A stretch of 64,000 bases of DNA from Limnohabitans sp. Jir72 (GCF_003063575.1 NZ_NESC01000014.1:1-64000), one strand, 5' to 3'. Positions 1-8,865 are shown, counted from the stretch's first letter. Program-made: numbers and translations. The notes: generated by a model not told the origin, from the sequence alone.

Positions 1-32
1 GCCAGATCGATGCCTACTGTTGTAACCTTCAT
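1..32 (-). CDS. IS110/IS1111-family transposase, N-terminal fragment (continues off the left edge)
   Basis: The minus strand from position 32 reads MKVTTVGIDLA before leaving the window. This is the characteristic opening of IS110-family (especially IS1111-group) DEDD transposases, in which the first Asp of the RuvC-like domain lies in the GIDLA motif. A good Shine-Dalgarno (AGGAGCG) precedes the ATG by about 8 bases. Only 11 codons are visible, so intactness cannot be judged. It abuts an IS5-type remnant, which suggests one element inserted into another. Confidence 0.72.
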   Translation of the reverse strand, partial: MKVTTVGIDL

Positions 33-35
33 GTC

Positions 36-113
36 GGACGCTCCTGTCTGTTCAAGTGGTTGATTTGCATCTCCACTTTGGCACATTTCGATGCCGTGTA
101 GGTGGGAGCGTCC
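36..113. repeat. 9-bp inverted repeat at the IS110-type end
   Basis: GGACGCTCC (36-44) and its reverse complement GGAGCGTCC (105-113) flank the short stretch between the IS110-type start codon and the IS5-type remnant. IS1111-group elements carry short subterminal inverted repeats, and one of these copies could be that repeat. The partner end of the element lies outside the window, so the assignment is tentative. Confidence 0.35.
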
Positions 114-386
114 ATCCCATTGCTTACAATCATTGGGCACCTCAAAGCTGATCACCGCATGGACCGCTGCCACCTCAAAGGCTCAGAGGGTGATGCGTTG
201 AATGCCGTGCTGTGCGCTGCGGGTTACAACATCCGCTGGCTGCTGCGGATGATCGTCAAGAAAGGCCTGGGCCTTTTGTTGTGCCTGTTGCAGGTGAGCG
301 GTTTGGCGGGCTTGTTGGAGAAATTGGCCGAAATCATTGGCCACAAGCGACTGCAAAACTCAGATCAGCGCTGGGCGCTGGCTTGA
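114..386 (+). pseudogene. IS5-family transposase, C-terminal remnant
   Basis: The frame up to the TGA at 384-386 encodes a peptide with IIGHLKADHRMDRCHLKG followed by GDALNAVLCAAGYN. This is the conserved C-terminal block (containing the DDE glutamate region) of IS5-type transposases of the IS1182/ISL2-like sort. A stop codon at 99-101 and the absence of the N-terminal two thirds show that the gene is truncated. The breakpoint lies near the IS110-type end, so insertion of that element probably broke it. It is non-functional. Confidence 0.75.
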
Positions 387-457
387 AATGAATTTTGCAG
401 GGACGACGAATTAGACTGCCACACACCTGGCGGTGAGCGGCTTTGGGGCGATGGGGT

Positions 458-475
458 ACCGCTTGTGTAAGCGGT
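458..475 (-). terminator. Possible hairpin terminator after metK
   Basis: ACCGCTT (458-464) and AAGCGGT (469-475) form a 7-bp stem with a 4-base loop, starting 4 bases beyond the metK stop. No U-run follows on the minus strand, so it may be an mRNA 3' end stabiliser rather than a strong intrinsic terminator. Confidence 0.4.
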
Positions 476-478
476 GCT

Positions 479-1660
479 TTACAAGCCTGCAGCAGCGCGC
501 AGCGCAGCAGCCTTGTCGGTGCGTTCCCAGGTGAAGTCGGGCTCGTCGCGGCCAAAGTGGCCATAGGCGGCGGTCTTGCTGTAGATGGGGCGCAGCAGGT
601 CCAGCATCTGGATGATGCCTTTGGGGCGCAGGTCAAAGTGTTCGGCCACCATGGCGGACAGTTTGTCGTCTGAAATCACGCCTGTACCGGCGGTGTTGAC
701 GGTGATGTTCATGGGGCGGGCCACGCCAATGGCGTAAGCCACCTGCACCTGGCACTGGGTGGCCAGGCCAGCGGCGACGATGTTCTTGGCCACATAGCGT
801 GCAGCGTAAGCTGCTGAGCGGTCCACCTTCGATGGGTCTTTGCCCGAGAACGCGCCACCACCGTGGGGGCAAGCGCCGCCGTAGGTGTCCACGATGATCT
901 TGCGGCCAGTCAGGCCGCAATCGCCTTGGGGGCCACCAATGACGAAGCGGCCTGTGGGGTTGATCAGGTACTTGGTGTCTTGCAGCCACTCTTTGGGCAG
1001 CACGGGTTTGATGATTTCTTCGATGATGGCTTCGGTGAAGCTGGCTTTCATCTTGGTGGCGGTTTCCGACTGGTCGGGGCTGTGCTGGGTCGACAGCACC
1101 ACGGTGTCGATGCTGTGCGGCTTGCCGTCCACATAACGCATGGTTACCTGGCTCTTGGCATCGGGGCGCAAGAAGGGCAGACGGCCGTCTTTGCGCAGCT
1201 GGGCTTGGCGCTCGACCAGGCGGTGGGCGTAATAGATGGGGGCGGGCATCAGCTCGGGTGTTTCGCTGCAGGCGTAGCCGAACATCAGGCCTTGGTCACC
1301 CGCGCCGATGTTCAAAAAGTCGTCGGATGCGTGGTCCACGCCCTGGGCGATGTCGTTGGACTGTTTGTCGTAGGCCACCAGCACGGCGCAGCCTTTGTAG
1401 TCGATGCCGTATTCGGTGTTGTCATAGCCGATGCGTTTGATGGTGTCGCGGGCCACCTGGATGTAGTCGACGTTCGCTTGCGTGGTGATCTCGCCGGCCA
1501 GCACGACCAGACCGGTGTTGGTCAAGGTTTCTGCGGCCACGCGGCTCAGCGGGTCTTGCTCAAAGATCGCGTCCAAGATCGCGTCAGAAATCTGGTCAGC
1601 GACCTTGTCGGGGTGGCCTTCCGAGACGGATTCAGAGGTGAAGAGGAAGTCGTTGGACAT
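479..1660 (-). CDS. metK: S-adenosylmethionine synthase
   Basis: MetK makes S-adenosylmethionine from methionine and ATP in the cytoplasm. The 393-aa product has the usual family length and shows GHPDK (residues 15-19), GAGDQG (119-124, ATP binding) and a downstream GGGAFSGKD phosphate-binding loop. The ATG at 1660 is preceded by AGGAGCC, which is part of a self-complementary leader annotated separately. The gene is monocistronic, and the nearest leftward feature is an IS remnant. Assignment is secure. Confidence 0.97.
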   Translation of the reverse strand: MSNDFLFTSESVSEGHPDKVADQISDAILDAIFEQDPLSRVAAETLTNTGLVVLAGEITTQANVDYIQVARDTIKRIGYDNTEYGIDYKGCAVLVAYDKQSNDIAQGVDHASDDFLNIGAGDQGLMFGYACSETPELMPAPIYYAHRLVERQAQLRKDGRLPFLRPDAKSQVTMRYVDGKPHSIDTVVLSTQHSPDQSETATKMKASFTEAIIEEIIKPVLPKEWLQDTKYLINPTGRFVIGGPQGDCGLTGRKIIVDTYGGACPHGGGAFSGKDPSKVDRSAAYAARYVAKNIVAAGLATQCQVQVAYAIGVARPMNITVNTAGTGVISDDKLSAMVAEHFDLRPKGIIQMLDLLRPIYSKTAAYGHFGRDEPDFTWERTDKAAALRAAAGL

Positions 1661-1666
1661 GAAAAA

Positions 1667-1736
1667 GGCTCCTAAAGTTTCAGTGGTTTGTCGGCGTTGC
1701 CGACCCTGATAACCCGGAGCCTGGCGAACGCTTTAG
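1667..1736 (-). promoter_or_regulatory. Structured metK 5' leader with RBS-sequestering, pseudoknot-capable pairings
   Basis: Read on the minus strand, the leader holds CTAAAG (1736-1731), GGCTCC (1721-1716), GGTT (1714-1711) pairing with AACC (1688-1685), and a hairpin GTCGGC-AAC-GCCGAC (1704-1690). Downstream come CTTTAG (1677-1672) and GGAGCC (1672-1667), the latter being the ribosome binding site. GGCTCC can pair with the RBS, while CTAAAG can pair with CTTTAG in a crossing (H-type pseudoknot) topology. I do not recognise it as one of the named SAM or SAH riboswitch classes, so a regulatory role is inferred from pairing alone. Confidence 0.5.
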
Positions 1737-1923
1737 CAGGTTTTATGAATCGCCCTGCAAGTAGTTCAGATAACTCAGCGATTTGTGGATTGTATCAACT
1801 TGAAGGGGGAGGCTGCGTTTGCGTCTTCGACCTGCAAATACACCGCCCCCTTAGGTACTCACAGAGTTCGACACTTTCGGTGTACCGCCTGCGTGCTTCG
1901 AAAAATCATGTCCAATACACCCT

Positions 1924-2145
1924 ATGGACATTCCCACCCCTATTGAAAACCGCTTGGTTGATCTGGAAATCAAGGCCGGCTTTACCGAGGACCTGCTGGA
2001 CCAGCTCAATGCGCAGGTCTATCGCCAGCAACAGCAAATTGACGCGCTCATCCAGGAGCTGCGTCAGATGCGCGAGCGCTTGCCCGAGTCGGGCGGTGGC
2101 GCTGAAGTGCGCAATTTGCGCGACGAAATCCCGCCGCATTACTGA
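1924..2145 (+). CDS. slyX: SlyX family protein
   Basis: This 73-aa cytoplasmic protein matches the SlyX family: an N-terminal ENRLVDLEIKAGFTEDLLDQL helix region, a heptad-like RQQQQIDALIQEL coiled coil, and the diagnostic C-terminal PPHY. Its biochemical function is unknown across the family. Its stop codon overlaps the start of the next gene (TGATG, shared base 2145), which implies translational coupling with the radical-SAM methylase. Confidence 0.88.
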   Translation: MDIPTPIENRLVDLEIKAGFTEDLLDQLNAQVYRQQQQIDALIQELRQMRERLPESGGGAEVRNLRDEIPPHY

Positions 2146-3266
2146 TGAACTTCCACAGCATTCAGGACATTCGGGACCATTTGCGTGCCCTGGGTGCCAA
2201 CGCATTGCACGAGCAACGTGTGCTGCGTCTGTGGACCCTAGCCAAACCGCAAAACAGCGGGCGCAGGCCGCTGGAGAGCTTCATGCCCACTGCGGTGCGA
2301 GAGGCATTGCCAGCACTCAGCGCCACGCTGGCAAGCTTGGCCACGTTGCGCGAGCAGCACCCGGGACAGGACGGCTCGGCCCGCTTGCTGGTCGGCTTGC
2401 AAGACGGTCAGACAATCGAGAGCGTTTTGTTGCCGCGAGATGGTTTGTGCGTCTCATCTCAAGTGGGCTGTGCAGTCGGTTGTGTGTTTTGCATGACTGG
2501 GCGTGAGGGCCTGGTTCGTCAGGTAGGCAGTGCCGAGATCGTGGCGCAAGTGGCGCTGGCCCGCACGCTCAGGCCCGTTAAAAAAGTCGTTTTCATGGGC
2601 ATGGGCGAGCCTTCGCACAATCTGGATGCGGTCATGGAGGCCATCGATTTGTTGGGCACGGTGGGCAACATCGGCCACAAAAATCTGGTGTTTTCCACCG
2701 TGGGCGATGCGCGGGTGTTCGAGCGTTTGCCGCAAGGCCGCGTCAAGCCTGCCTTGGCCTTGTCGCTGCACACCACGCGGGCCGATTTGCGTGCGCAGTT
2801 GTTGCCACGTGCGCCGCGCCTTGACCCGCAAGATTTGGTCGAGGCGGGCGAGGTGTATGCCCGTGCCACCGGCTACCCGATCCAGTACCAGTGGACGCTG
2901 ATCGAGGGGGTGAACGACAGCGCCGAAGAAATTGAGGGCATCGTGCGTTTGCTTCAAGGCAAGTACGCGCTGATGAACATGATCCCCTACAACGCGGTGC
3001 CCGATTTGCCCTATGCCCGGCCCAGCTGGGAGCGGGCTGCCGAGATCGCCCGCACCTTGCATCAGCGCGGTGTGCTGACCAAGCTGCGCCAGTCAGCGGG
3101 ACAGGATGTGGACGGCGGATGCGGCCAGTTGCGCGCCCGCGATGTGCAGCGCGTGCAGCCCGTGAAAATGTTCGTGTCAGGGCCGAAGCCCCAGACCGCA
3201 CACCTCGCCCCGCAGGTCGGTACCTTCAGGTCCGACGTCTCCCTGCTCAACGCCCCGGCAGCTTGA
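2145..3266 (+). CDS. RlmN-like radical SAM RNA methyltransferase
   Basis: This 373-aa radical SAM enzyme is of the RlmN/Cfr family, which methylates C2 (or C8) of adenine in 23S rRNA and in some tRNAs. The CxxxCxxC cluster motif is at Cys109, Cys113 and Cys116 (CAVGCVFC), with GMGEP at 152-156. The C-terminal AGQDVDGGCGQLR carries the second mechanistic cysteine region. The N-terminal helical domain lacks the usual GxxxFRAxQ signature of housekeeping RlmN, so this may be the second, RlmN-like paralogue common in Burkholderiales rather than RlmN itself. It is translationally coupled to slyX. Its 3' end overlaps the convergent eamA gene by 20 bases. Confidence 0.82.
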   Translation: MNFHSIQDIRDHLRALGANALHEQRVLRLWTLAKPQNSGRRPLESFMPTAVREALPALSATLASLATLREQHPGQDGSARLLVGLQDGQTIESVLLPRDGLCVSSQVGCAVGCVFCMTGREGLVRQVGSAEIVAQVALARTLRPVKKVVFMGMGEPSHNLDAVMEAIDLLGTVGNIGHKNLVFSTVGDARVFERLPQGRVKPALALSLHTTRADLRAQLLPRAPRLDPQDLVEAGEVYARATGYPIQYQWTLIEGVNDSAEEIEGIVRLLQGKYALMNMIPYNAVPDLPYARPSWERAAEIARTLHQRGVLTKLRQSAGQDVDGGCGQLRARDVQRVQPVKMFVSGPKPQTAHLAPQVGTFRSDVSLLNAPAA

Positions 3267-4143
3267 CCAGCCCGCTGGACAGGGCCGTGCCCGCCAAAAT
3301 GACAGCGCCGCACAGCAGCATCCAGGCGGTGACGTTTTCGCCCAGAAACAGCACGCCGTAGGCGATGGCAAAGACCGGTACCAAGAAGGTGACTGTCAAA
3401 GCGCGTGCAGGTCCAGCGCTTTCAATCAGCCTGAAATAAAGGATGTAGGCCACGCCGGTGCACAGCACGCCCACGGTGATCAAGGACCACCAGACCGAGG
3501 CGCTGGGCCAATGGTCAGGGCGGAACCACAGCGCGGGCAGCACCAGCGTCAAGGTGGCACCCATCTGGCTGCCTGTGGCAGTGACCAGCGGCGGCAGGCT
3601 GGGGATGTGTTTTTTGGTGAAGCTGGCCGACAGCGCATAACAGCTGGTGGCCCCCAGGCAGGCCAACACCGCCCAAGCCGGCGCAATGCCCGAGGCATTG
3701 GGCTTGAAGCTCGCTTGCCCACCGGCCAGCAGCAGCACCCCACCAAAGCCAACGGCCAGACCCACGGTGCGCGACAGGCCGGGCTTGTCGCCGAGCCAAA
3801 GCCAGGCCACGACCGCGCCAAACAAGGGCACAGTGGCATTCAGGATCGATGAAAAACCGGTGGTAATGTGCATCACCGCAAAGGCGTACAGGGCAAACGG
3901 GATGCCGCTGTTGAGCGCGCCCACCAACAGCACGGGCCGCCAATGCCGACGCAGATCAGTCCATTGGCCCTTGGCCAGCAAAAGCGGCACCAGGAATGCC
4001 GAGGCAATGGCCACCCGCATTGCCGCTGTGGGCAAAGCCCCCAGCTCCACTGCCGCCAGACGCATGAATAAAAAGGAGGAGCCCCAGATGGCGGCCAGGA
4101 TCAAAAAGTCGGCCAGCCAGCCTTTGGCGTGAGATGAATGCAT
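3247..4143 (-). CDS. EamA/DMT family permease
   Basis: This is a 298-aa inner-membrane protein with about ten hydrophobic segments in two EamA repeats, as in drug/metabolite transporters of the RhaT/YdcZ superfamily. Substrate cannot be read from sequence. The ATG at 4143 is chosen because an upstream in-frame start would run into ogt, and because family members begin shortly before the ADFLILAAIWGSSFLFMR segment. It lies about 10 bases after ogt, probably in the same operon. Its tail overlaps the convergent RlmN-like gene. Confidence 0.85.
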   Translation of the reverse strand: MHSSHAKGWLADFLILAAIWGSSFLFMRLAAVELGALPTAAMRVAIASAFLVPLLLAKGQWTDLRRHWRPVLLVGALNSGIPFALYAFAVMHITTGFSSILNATVPLFGAVVAWLWLGDKPGLSRTVGLAVGFGGVLLLAGGQASFKPNASGIAPAWAVLACLGATSCYALSASFTKKHIPSLPPLVTATGSQMGATLTLVLPALWFRPDHWPSASVWWSLITVGVLCTGVAYILYFRLIESAGPARALTVTFLVPVFAIAYGVLFLGENVTAWMLLCGAVILAGTALSSGLVKLPGR

Positions 4144-4153
4144 GGCGTAGATG

Positions 4154-4654
4154 TCAGATGCCGGGATGGCCTTCCAGTCGCAGCAGCGCCTCTTTGCGCC
4201 CCACACCGCCAGCATAGCCGGTGAGTTGACCACCGGCCCCCAGAATGCGGTGGCAGGGCACGATGATGCTGATGGGATTGCGCCCGACGGCTGCGCCTAC
4301 GGCTCGCACCGCCTTGGGCTTGTTCAAGTGTTTGGCCAGATCGCCATAGCTTTGGCTTTGTCCAGAATCGATTTGGAGCAAGGCTTGCCACACCGATTGC
4401 TGGAAAGTGGTGCCATGGGACAAATCCAGTGGCAGATCGAAGCGGTGTCTTTGCCCGGTGAAGTAGGCCTGCAATTGCGCCGCTGCTTGCAACAGCAATG
4501 GCTCATCGGGGGTGTGGGTCCAGCTTTGGATTTGCGCCGGGCTGGGCCCATGGCGTTGTCCATCAAACCACAGCCCACAAACGCCCAGGCCATTGGCGGC
4601 CAGGGTGATCGGCCCCAAAGGGGTGTCTGTGCGCAGACGGCTCCAAGGTTTCAT
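4154..4654 (-). CDS. ogt: Methylated-DNA-[protein]-cysteine S-methyltransferase
   Basis: This 166-aa suicide DNA-repair protein removes O6-alkyl groups from guanine onto its own cysteine. The active-site motif PCHR lies at residues 133-136 (Cys134), followed by a GYAGGVGRKEALL C-terminal segment typical of Ogt/MGMT. The wing and helix-turn-helix region (QSVWQALLQI) is intact. No Ada-type N-terminal domain is present, so it is the constitutive Ogt form. It probably leads a two-gene operon with the EamA permease. Confidence 0.92.
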   Translation of the reverse strand: MKPWSRLRTDTPLGPITLAANGLGVCGLWFDGQRHGPSPAQIQSWTHTPDEPLLLQAAAQLQAYFTGQRHRFDLPLDLSHGTTFQQSVWQALLQIDSGQSQSYGDLAKHLNKPKAVRAVGAAVGRNPISIIVPCHRILGAGGQLTGYAGGVGRKEALLRLEGHPGI

Positions 4655-4841
4655 GGCGGTCTTTCCAAGGCAAGGCGAGGGATAACCATGTTAACGCCAA
4701 GCCAGCGAGTTTCGGACCTGCCTGACACCGTGTGTCGCACGGGTTTCGAACCTGCGGCCCCTACAATGTGGCCAGAATATTCAAGTCGGTCTTTCCCGCT
4801 CGGGTTGGGCTTTTCTCCAAGTCTTTTTATTCCTTCACCCC
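4655..4841. other. Intergenic region between divergent ogt and the hexomutase
   Basis: This region must hold both promoters. A TACAAT at 4762-4767 is a plausible rightward -10 element without a clear -35. Two similar segments, GTTTCGGACCTGC near 4709 and GTTTCGAACCTGC near 4743, form an imperfect direct repeat of unknown meaning. Confidence 0.35.
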
Positions 4842-6245
4842 ATGCAAGTCACCCCTTCGATTTTCAAAGCCTATGACATCCGCGGCGTTGTCCCTTCTAC
4901 GCTGAATGAGCAGGTCGCCGAGGGCCTGGGCAAGGCCTTTGGCACGGTGGCGTTGGCCGAAGGGCAAACCACGGTGGCGGTGGGGCGCGATGGCCGTTTG
5001 AGCGGTCCGTCGTTGTCGGCCGCGCTGATTCGCGGCTTGGTGGCTGCAGGCATTCAGGTCATCGACATCGGCATGGCCACCACGCCCATGCTCTACTTTG
5101 CGGCCAACACGGCGTGCCAAAGCGGCATCCAAGTGACCGGCAGCCACAACCCCAAGGATTACAACGGCCTCAAGATGGTCTTGGCCGGCCGTGCCATTTA
5201 TGGCGACGAGATCCAGGCCCTGCGCCAGATGATGGAAACCGAAACCTGGCAACTCCAAGCCGGTGGCGGCGTGTCGCATTTGGATGTGCTGGCCGACTAC
5301 ACCCAGCGCATCGTGGGCGACATCCGTTTGGCGCGCCCCATGAAAATCGTGGTCGATTCGGGCAACGGCATTGCCGGGGCCTCAGCCCCCGGCATCTTCC
5401 GCGCCCTGGGTTGCGAAGTGATCGAGCTGTTCAGCGAAGTCGATGGCGAGTTCCCCAACCACCACCCCGACCCCAGCAAGCCCGAAAACCTGCAAGACCT
5501 GATGAACGCCCTGAAAACCACCGGGGCCGAACTGGGCCTGGCCTTTGACGGCGACGGCGACCGATTGGGTATCGTGACGAAAGACGGCAACAACATTTAC
5601 CCCGACCGCCAGATGCAATTGTTTGCCGAGGACGTGCTCAGCCGCGTGCCCGGCGGCACCATCTTGTTTGATGTGAAGTGCTCGCAGCGCCTGGCCCCAG
5701 CCATCGAGGCCGCTGGTGGCAAAGCGTTGATGTACAAAACCGGTCACTCGCTGATCAAGGCGAAGATGAAGGCCATCGAGGCCGAAGGCGGTCAGGCCCC
5801 GCTGGGCGGCGAGATGAGCGGCCACATCTTTTTCAAGGAGCGCTGGTACGGTTTCGACGATGGCACCTATGCGGGCTGCCGCTTGCTGGAAATCGTGAGC
5901 AAGAGCCCCGATGCCAACGTGGTGCTCAACGCGCTGCCCAGCAGCTTCAGCACCCCCGAGTTGAACGTGGCCTGCGCCGAAGGCGAGCCGCACAGCGTGA
6001 CGCGTGCCCTGCAAGCCAAAGCGGGCAGCACCTTCAGCGCGCCCGCCAAGGTGTCTGACATCGACGGCCTGCGCGTGGACTGGCCCGATGGCTTTGGCCT
6101 GATCCGGGCCTCAAACACCACGCCCGTGCTGGTGTTGCGCTTTGAGGGCCAGACCGAAGCCGCGCTGCACCGCATCGAGGCTGACATGCTGGCCTTGCTG
6201 CGCTCGGTCAAGCCCGATGCACACATTGGCGCTGCTGCTCACTGA
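4842..6245 (+). CDS. Phosphomannomutase/phosphoglucomutase
   Basis: This is a 467-aa alpha-D-phosphohexomutase (AlgC/ManB family), interconverting hexose 1- and 6-phosphates for nucleotide-sugar synthesis. The phosphoserine loop is TGSHNPKDYNG with Ser101. The metal-binding loop DGDGDR is near residues 239-244, and the sugar-binding GEMSGH is near residues 321-326. The C-terminal RASNTTPVLVLRFEG phosphate-binding loop is also present. It precedes a glycosyltransferase and waaA, which suggests supply of activated sugar (for example mannose or glucose) for the LPS core. Confidence 0.93.
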   Translation: MQVTPSIFKAYDIRGVVPSTLNEQVAEGLGKAFGTVALAEGQTTVAVGRDGRLSGPSLSAALIRGLVAAGIQVIDIGMATTPMLYFAANTACQSGIQVTGSHNPKDYNGLKMVLAGRAIYGDEIQALRQMMETETWQLQAGGGVSHLDVLADYTQRIVGDIRLARPMKIVVDSGNGIAGASAPGIFRALGCEVIELFSEVDGEFPNHHPDPSKPENLQDLMNALKTTGAELGLAFDGDGDRLGIVTKDGNNIYPDRQMQLFAEDVLSRVPGGTILFDVKCSQRLAPAIEAAGGKALMYKTGHSLIKAKMKAIEAEGGQAPLGGEMSGHIFFKERWYGFDDGTYAGCRLLEIVSKSPDANVVLNALPSSFSTPELNVACAEGEPHSVTRALQAKAGSTFSAPAKVSDIDGLRVDWPDGFGLIRASNTTPVLVLRFEGQTEAALHRIEADMLALLRSVKPDAHIGAAAH

Positions 6246-6268
6246 AAACGCTTCACCGAAAGCCCCAG

Positions 6269-7342
6269 ATGAACCCCGCCAACGCCGTGCTCAGTCAGGA
6301 CCCCGAGGTCATCGTCTTCAACCTGAAAGAGCGCTACACCGGCGTGTCGGCCACCATCAACGCGCTGGTGCCCTTGCAGGCGCACCAATGGCGGCTGGGC
6401 TTTTGCGGCACCCGCATGTCCAACGGCATTGATGGCATGACGCTGCGCGAGGCCATGAAGCTCTCGCGCAAGCCCCCTGAGGGGCGGGCGTTTCGCATCT
6501 GGCATGTTCGCCGCGACCCGGAAATGATGGCCGCGATTTTTGCGCGCGATGTGCTGCGCTTGCCCATCAAGTTGGTGTTCACCTCGGCGGCCCAGCACTT
6601 GCACGGCGCGTTTCCGCGTTGGTTGATTTCCAAAATGGACGCGGTGATCTCCACCACGCCCTTGGCCGCATCGTTTGTGCCCAACACCACGGCGGTGGTG
6701 CCGCACGGCATCGACCTGTCACGCTTTTCACCACCGGCCGACAAGCGCACGGCCTGGAAAGCATCGGGCTTGCCGGGTGAGTACGGCATTGGCGTGTTTG
6801 GCCGTGTGCGGCCCGACAAAGGCAGCGATGTGTTTGTGGACGCCATGATCGAAGCCCTGCCGCATTTGCCCGGAGCCACGGCGGTGATTGCCGGTTTGGC
6901 CCAACCCAAGCACCAGGCTTACCAAGACGAACTCAAAGCCAAAATTGCCGCTGCAGGCTTGGCCGATCGCATCGTCTTTTTGGGCGAAGTACCCGCAGGC
7001 GAAGTGCACCTGTGGTACCAGCGATGCTTGCTGTGCGTGGCTTGCCCGCGTTACGAGCCTTTTGGCCTCACGCCGTTTGAGGCGGCGGCCACCGAGTGCG
7101 CGCTGGTGTGCTCGCGTACCGGTGCGTTTGACCAATTGGCCATCCCCGGACTGACCGGCGAGATGGTGCACACGGGCGATGTCCCGGGCTTGGCGCAAGC
7201 CGTGCGCAAGGTCTTGAGCGACCGCGAGCAAGCCCTGCGCATGGGCCAGGCGGCGCGTCAGCGTGTGGTCGAGAACTTCTCTTTGGCCAAAGAGGCCGAA
7301 GGCATTGGCCGCGTCTATGCGCAACTGTTTGCGGGTGCTTGA
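6269..7342 (+). CDS. GT4-type glycosyltransferase, probable LPS core sugar transferase
   Basis: This 357-aa GT-B fold glycosyltransferase has a C-terminal GT1/GT4 domain: VFGRVRPDKGSDVFVDAM near 170 and the E-x7-E region YEPFGLTPFEAAATE near 265-280. It resembles LpcC-like mannosyltransferases that act on Kdo-lipid A. Its position between a phosphohexomutase and waaA supports a role in inner-core LPS assembly at the cytoplasmic face of the inner membrane. The exact donor sugar is not determinable. It is followed 3-12 bases later by waaA. Confidence 0.82.
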   Translation: MNPANAVLSQDPEVIVFNLKERYTGVSATINALVPLQAHQWRLGFCGTRMSNGIDGMTLREAMKLSRKPPEGRAFRIWHVRRDPEMMAAIFARDVLRLPIKLVFTSAAQHLHGAFPRWLISKMDAVISTTPLAASFVPNTTAVVPHGIDLSRFSPPADKRTAWKASGLPGEYGIGVFGRVRPDKGSDVFVDAMIEALPHLPGATAVIAGLAQPKHQAYQDELKAKIAAAGLADRIVFLGEVPAGEVHLWYQRCLLCVACPRYEPFGLTPFEAAATECALVCSRTGAFDQLAIPGLTGEMVHTGDVPGLAQAVRKVLSDREQALRMGQAARQRVVENFSLAKEAEGIGRVYAQLFAGA

Positions 7343-7354
7343 GCGTTGAGCGCC

Positions 7355-8701
7355 ATGCCCCAGCGTGCCATGTCTTGGCTTGAGCGCTTGTCGCTGTCGG
7401 CCTATGGGCTGTTGATGCGCGGTTTGCAGCCCTTGCTGCGCCGCAAACTGCAGCGCCGTGGCCAACAAGAGCCGGGCTATTTGCAGCAGATCCCGCAGCG
7501 TTTTGGTGTTTACGACAGCGCGGCTTTGGCACCTGGCTGTGTTTGGGTGCACGCGGTATCGCTGGGCGAGACCCGTGCGGCAGGCCTGCTGATCGACGCC
7601 TTGCGCCAGCGCCTGCCGGGCATGCGCTTGTTGCTCACGCACAGCACCGCCACCGGTTGGGCGCAGGGCCAGAGCCTGCTGCAGCCGGGTGATGTGCAAG
7701 CCTGGTTGCCTTGGGACACGCCCGAAGCCACGCGCCGCTTCTTGCAGCACCACCGCCCGCGTTGCGGCATCTTGATGGAAACCGAAGTCTGGCCCAGTTT
7801 GGTGCAGGCTTGCCAAGAGCAAGCGGTGCCTTTGGTTCTGGTCAATGCGCGGCTCAATGACAAGTCGCTGCGATCGGCTCAGCGTTTGGCGTGGCTGTCA
7901 GGGCCTGCGTACCGAGGTTTGACGGGCGTGCTGGCGCAGTCCGAGGCCGATGCTGAGCGTTTGCGTGCCTTGGGCGCGCGGGTCGATGCGGTGCTGGGTA
8001 ACCTCAAATTCGATGTGCAACCCCAGCCGCAAGCGCTGTCGAGGGCGCAGCAATGGCGGGCGCAATGGACACAGGGCGGCCAAAGCCGTCCAGTGCTGAT
8101 GCTGGCCAGCACCCGTGAAGGGGAAGAGGCCTTGTGGCTGGATGCACTGGCGTCCAATCCGGCGCGTTGGCAAGCCTTTGCCGATGCAGGGGTGCTGTGG
8201 TTGCTGGTGCCGCGTCATCCTCAGCGCTTTGACGAAGTGAACCAATTGTTGCAAGCCAAAGCTTGTTCGGTGTTTCGGCGCAGCGCGCTGCCGGTGGATG
8301 GCGCATGGCCTGCAGCGGCTTGTGATGCACAGGTCTGGCTGGGCGACAGCCTGGGCGAGATGCCGCAGTATTTTCATGCGGCAGACATGGCTTTTTTGGG
8401 GGGCAGTTTCATGCCGCTGGGCGGGCAAAACCTGATCGAGGCCGCCGCCTTTGGCTGCCCCATCATCATGGGGTCGCACACCTTCAACTTCGCCGAGGCC
8501 TCAGCACAGGCCGAGGCGGCTGGCGCAGCCAAGCGCGTGGCCGACATGGACGGTGCGCTGGACCAAGCGCTGGCCTGGCTGAACGACCGCGCTGCGCTGG
8601 CGCGAGCGCAACAAGCGGGCTTGGACATGGTGGCGCAAGGCAGAGGCTCCGCAGACCGATACGCCCAATCGATTGCCAGTGCAGTCAACGGTCATGATTG
8701 A
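7355..8701 (+). CDS. waaA: 3-deoxy-D-manno-octulosonic acid (Kdo) transferase
   Basis: WaaA (KdtA) transfers Kdo from CMP-Kdo to lipid A precursor. The 448-aa product has an N-terminal membrane-anchoring segment, WVHAVSLGETRAA (nucleophile Glu region), METEVWPSL, and the C-terminal FLGGSFMPLGGQNLIEAAAFG typical of the family. The ATG at 7355 is preferred over a TTG at 7346. It is the third gene of the LPS-core cluster. Confidence 0.94.
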   Translation: MPQRAMSWLERLSLSAYGLLMRGLQPLLRRKLQRRGQQEPGYLQQIPQRFGVYDSAALAPGCVWVHAVSLGETRAAGLLIDALRQRLPGMRLLLTHSTATGWAQGQSLLQPGDVQAWLPWDTPEATRRFLQHHRPRCGILMETEVWPSLVQACQEQAVPLVLVNARLNDKSLRSAQRLAWLSGPAYRGLTGVLAQSEADAERLRALGARVDAVLGNLKFDVQPQPQALSRAQQWRAQWTQGGQSRPVLMLASTREGEEALWLDALASNPARWQAFADAGVLWLLVPRHPQRFDEVNQLLQAKACSVFRRSALPVDGAWPAAACDAQVWLGDSLGEMPQYFHAADMAFLGGSFMPLGGQNLIEAAAFGCPIIMGSHTFNFAEASAQAEAAGAAKRVADMDGALDQALAWLNDRAALARAQQAGLDMVAQGRGSADRYAQSIASAVNGHD

Positions 8702-8750
8702 TGCTGCCCCATGAAGTTTGAACTGACCCTGTTTGTCAGCCTTGTGCCAC

Positions 8751-8785
8751 GCTCATCGCCCACAGGGGTGGGCTCCTGCAAAAAT
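8751..8785. repeat. REP-like hairpin element (single)
   Basis: CATCGCCCACAGGGGTGGGC followed by TCCTGCAA is one copy of the palindromic repeat family that recurs at 18744, 23030, 44692, 45846, 50944-51213 and 60013-60710. It lies between convergent waaA and tolC. Confidence 0.75.
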
Positions 8786-8865
8786 CTATCCTTGCCTTTA
8801 ACTGTGGGGCACGCAAGGCAAGTACAGTGACCGTGATGGCGAGCAAGGCATGGTCTCCCTTGCTG

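Noticed and set aside
1661..1760. Known SAH or SAM-II riboswitch upstream of metK
   Set aside because: The conserved cores of those classes as I remember them are not present. Only the pairing pattern is similar, so it is reported as an unclassified structured leader.
4733..4770. tRNA-like T-arm (GGTTTCGAACC) upstream of the hexomutase gene
   Set aside because: The stem does not pair properly on either strand, and there is no acceptor stem, anticodon arm or CCA context. It is more likely promoter sequence with a chance GTTTCGAACC.
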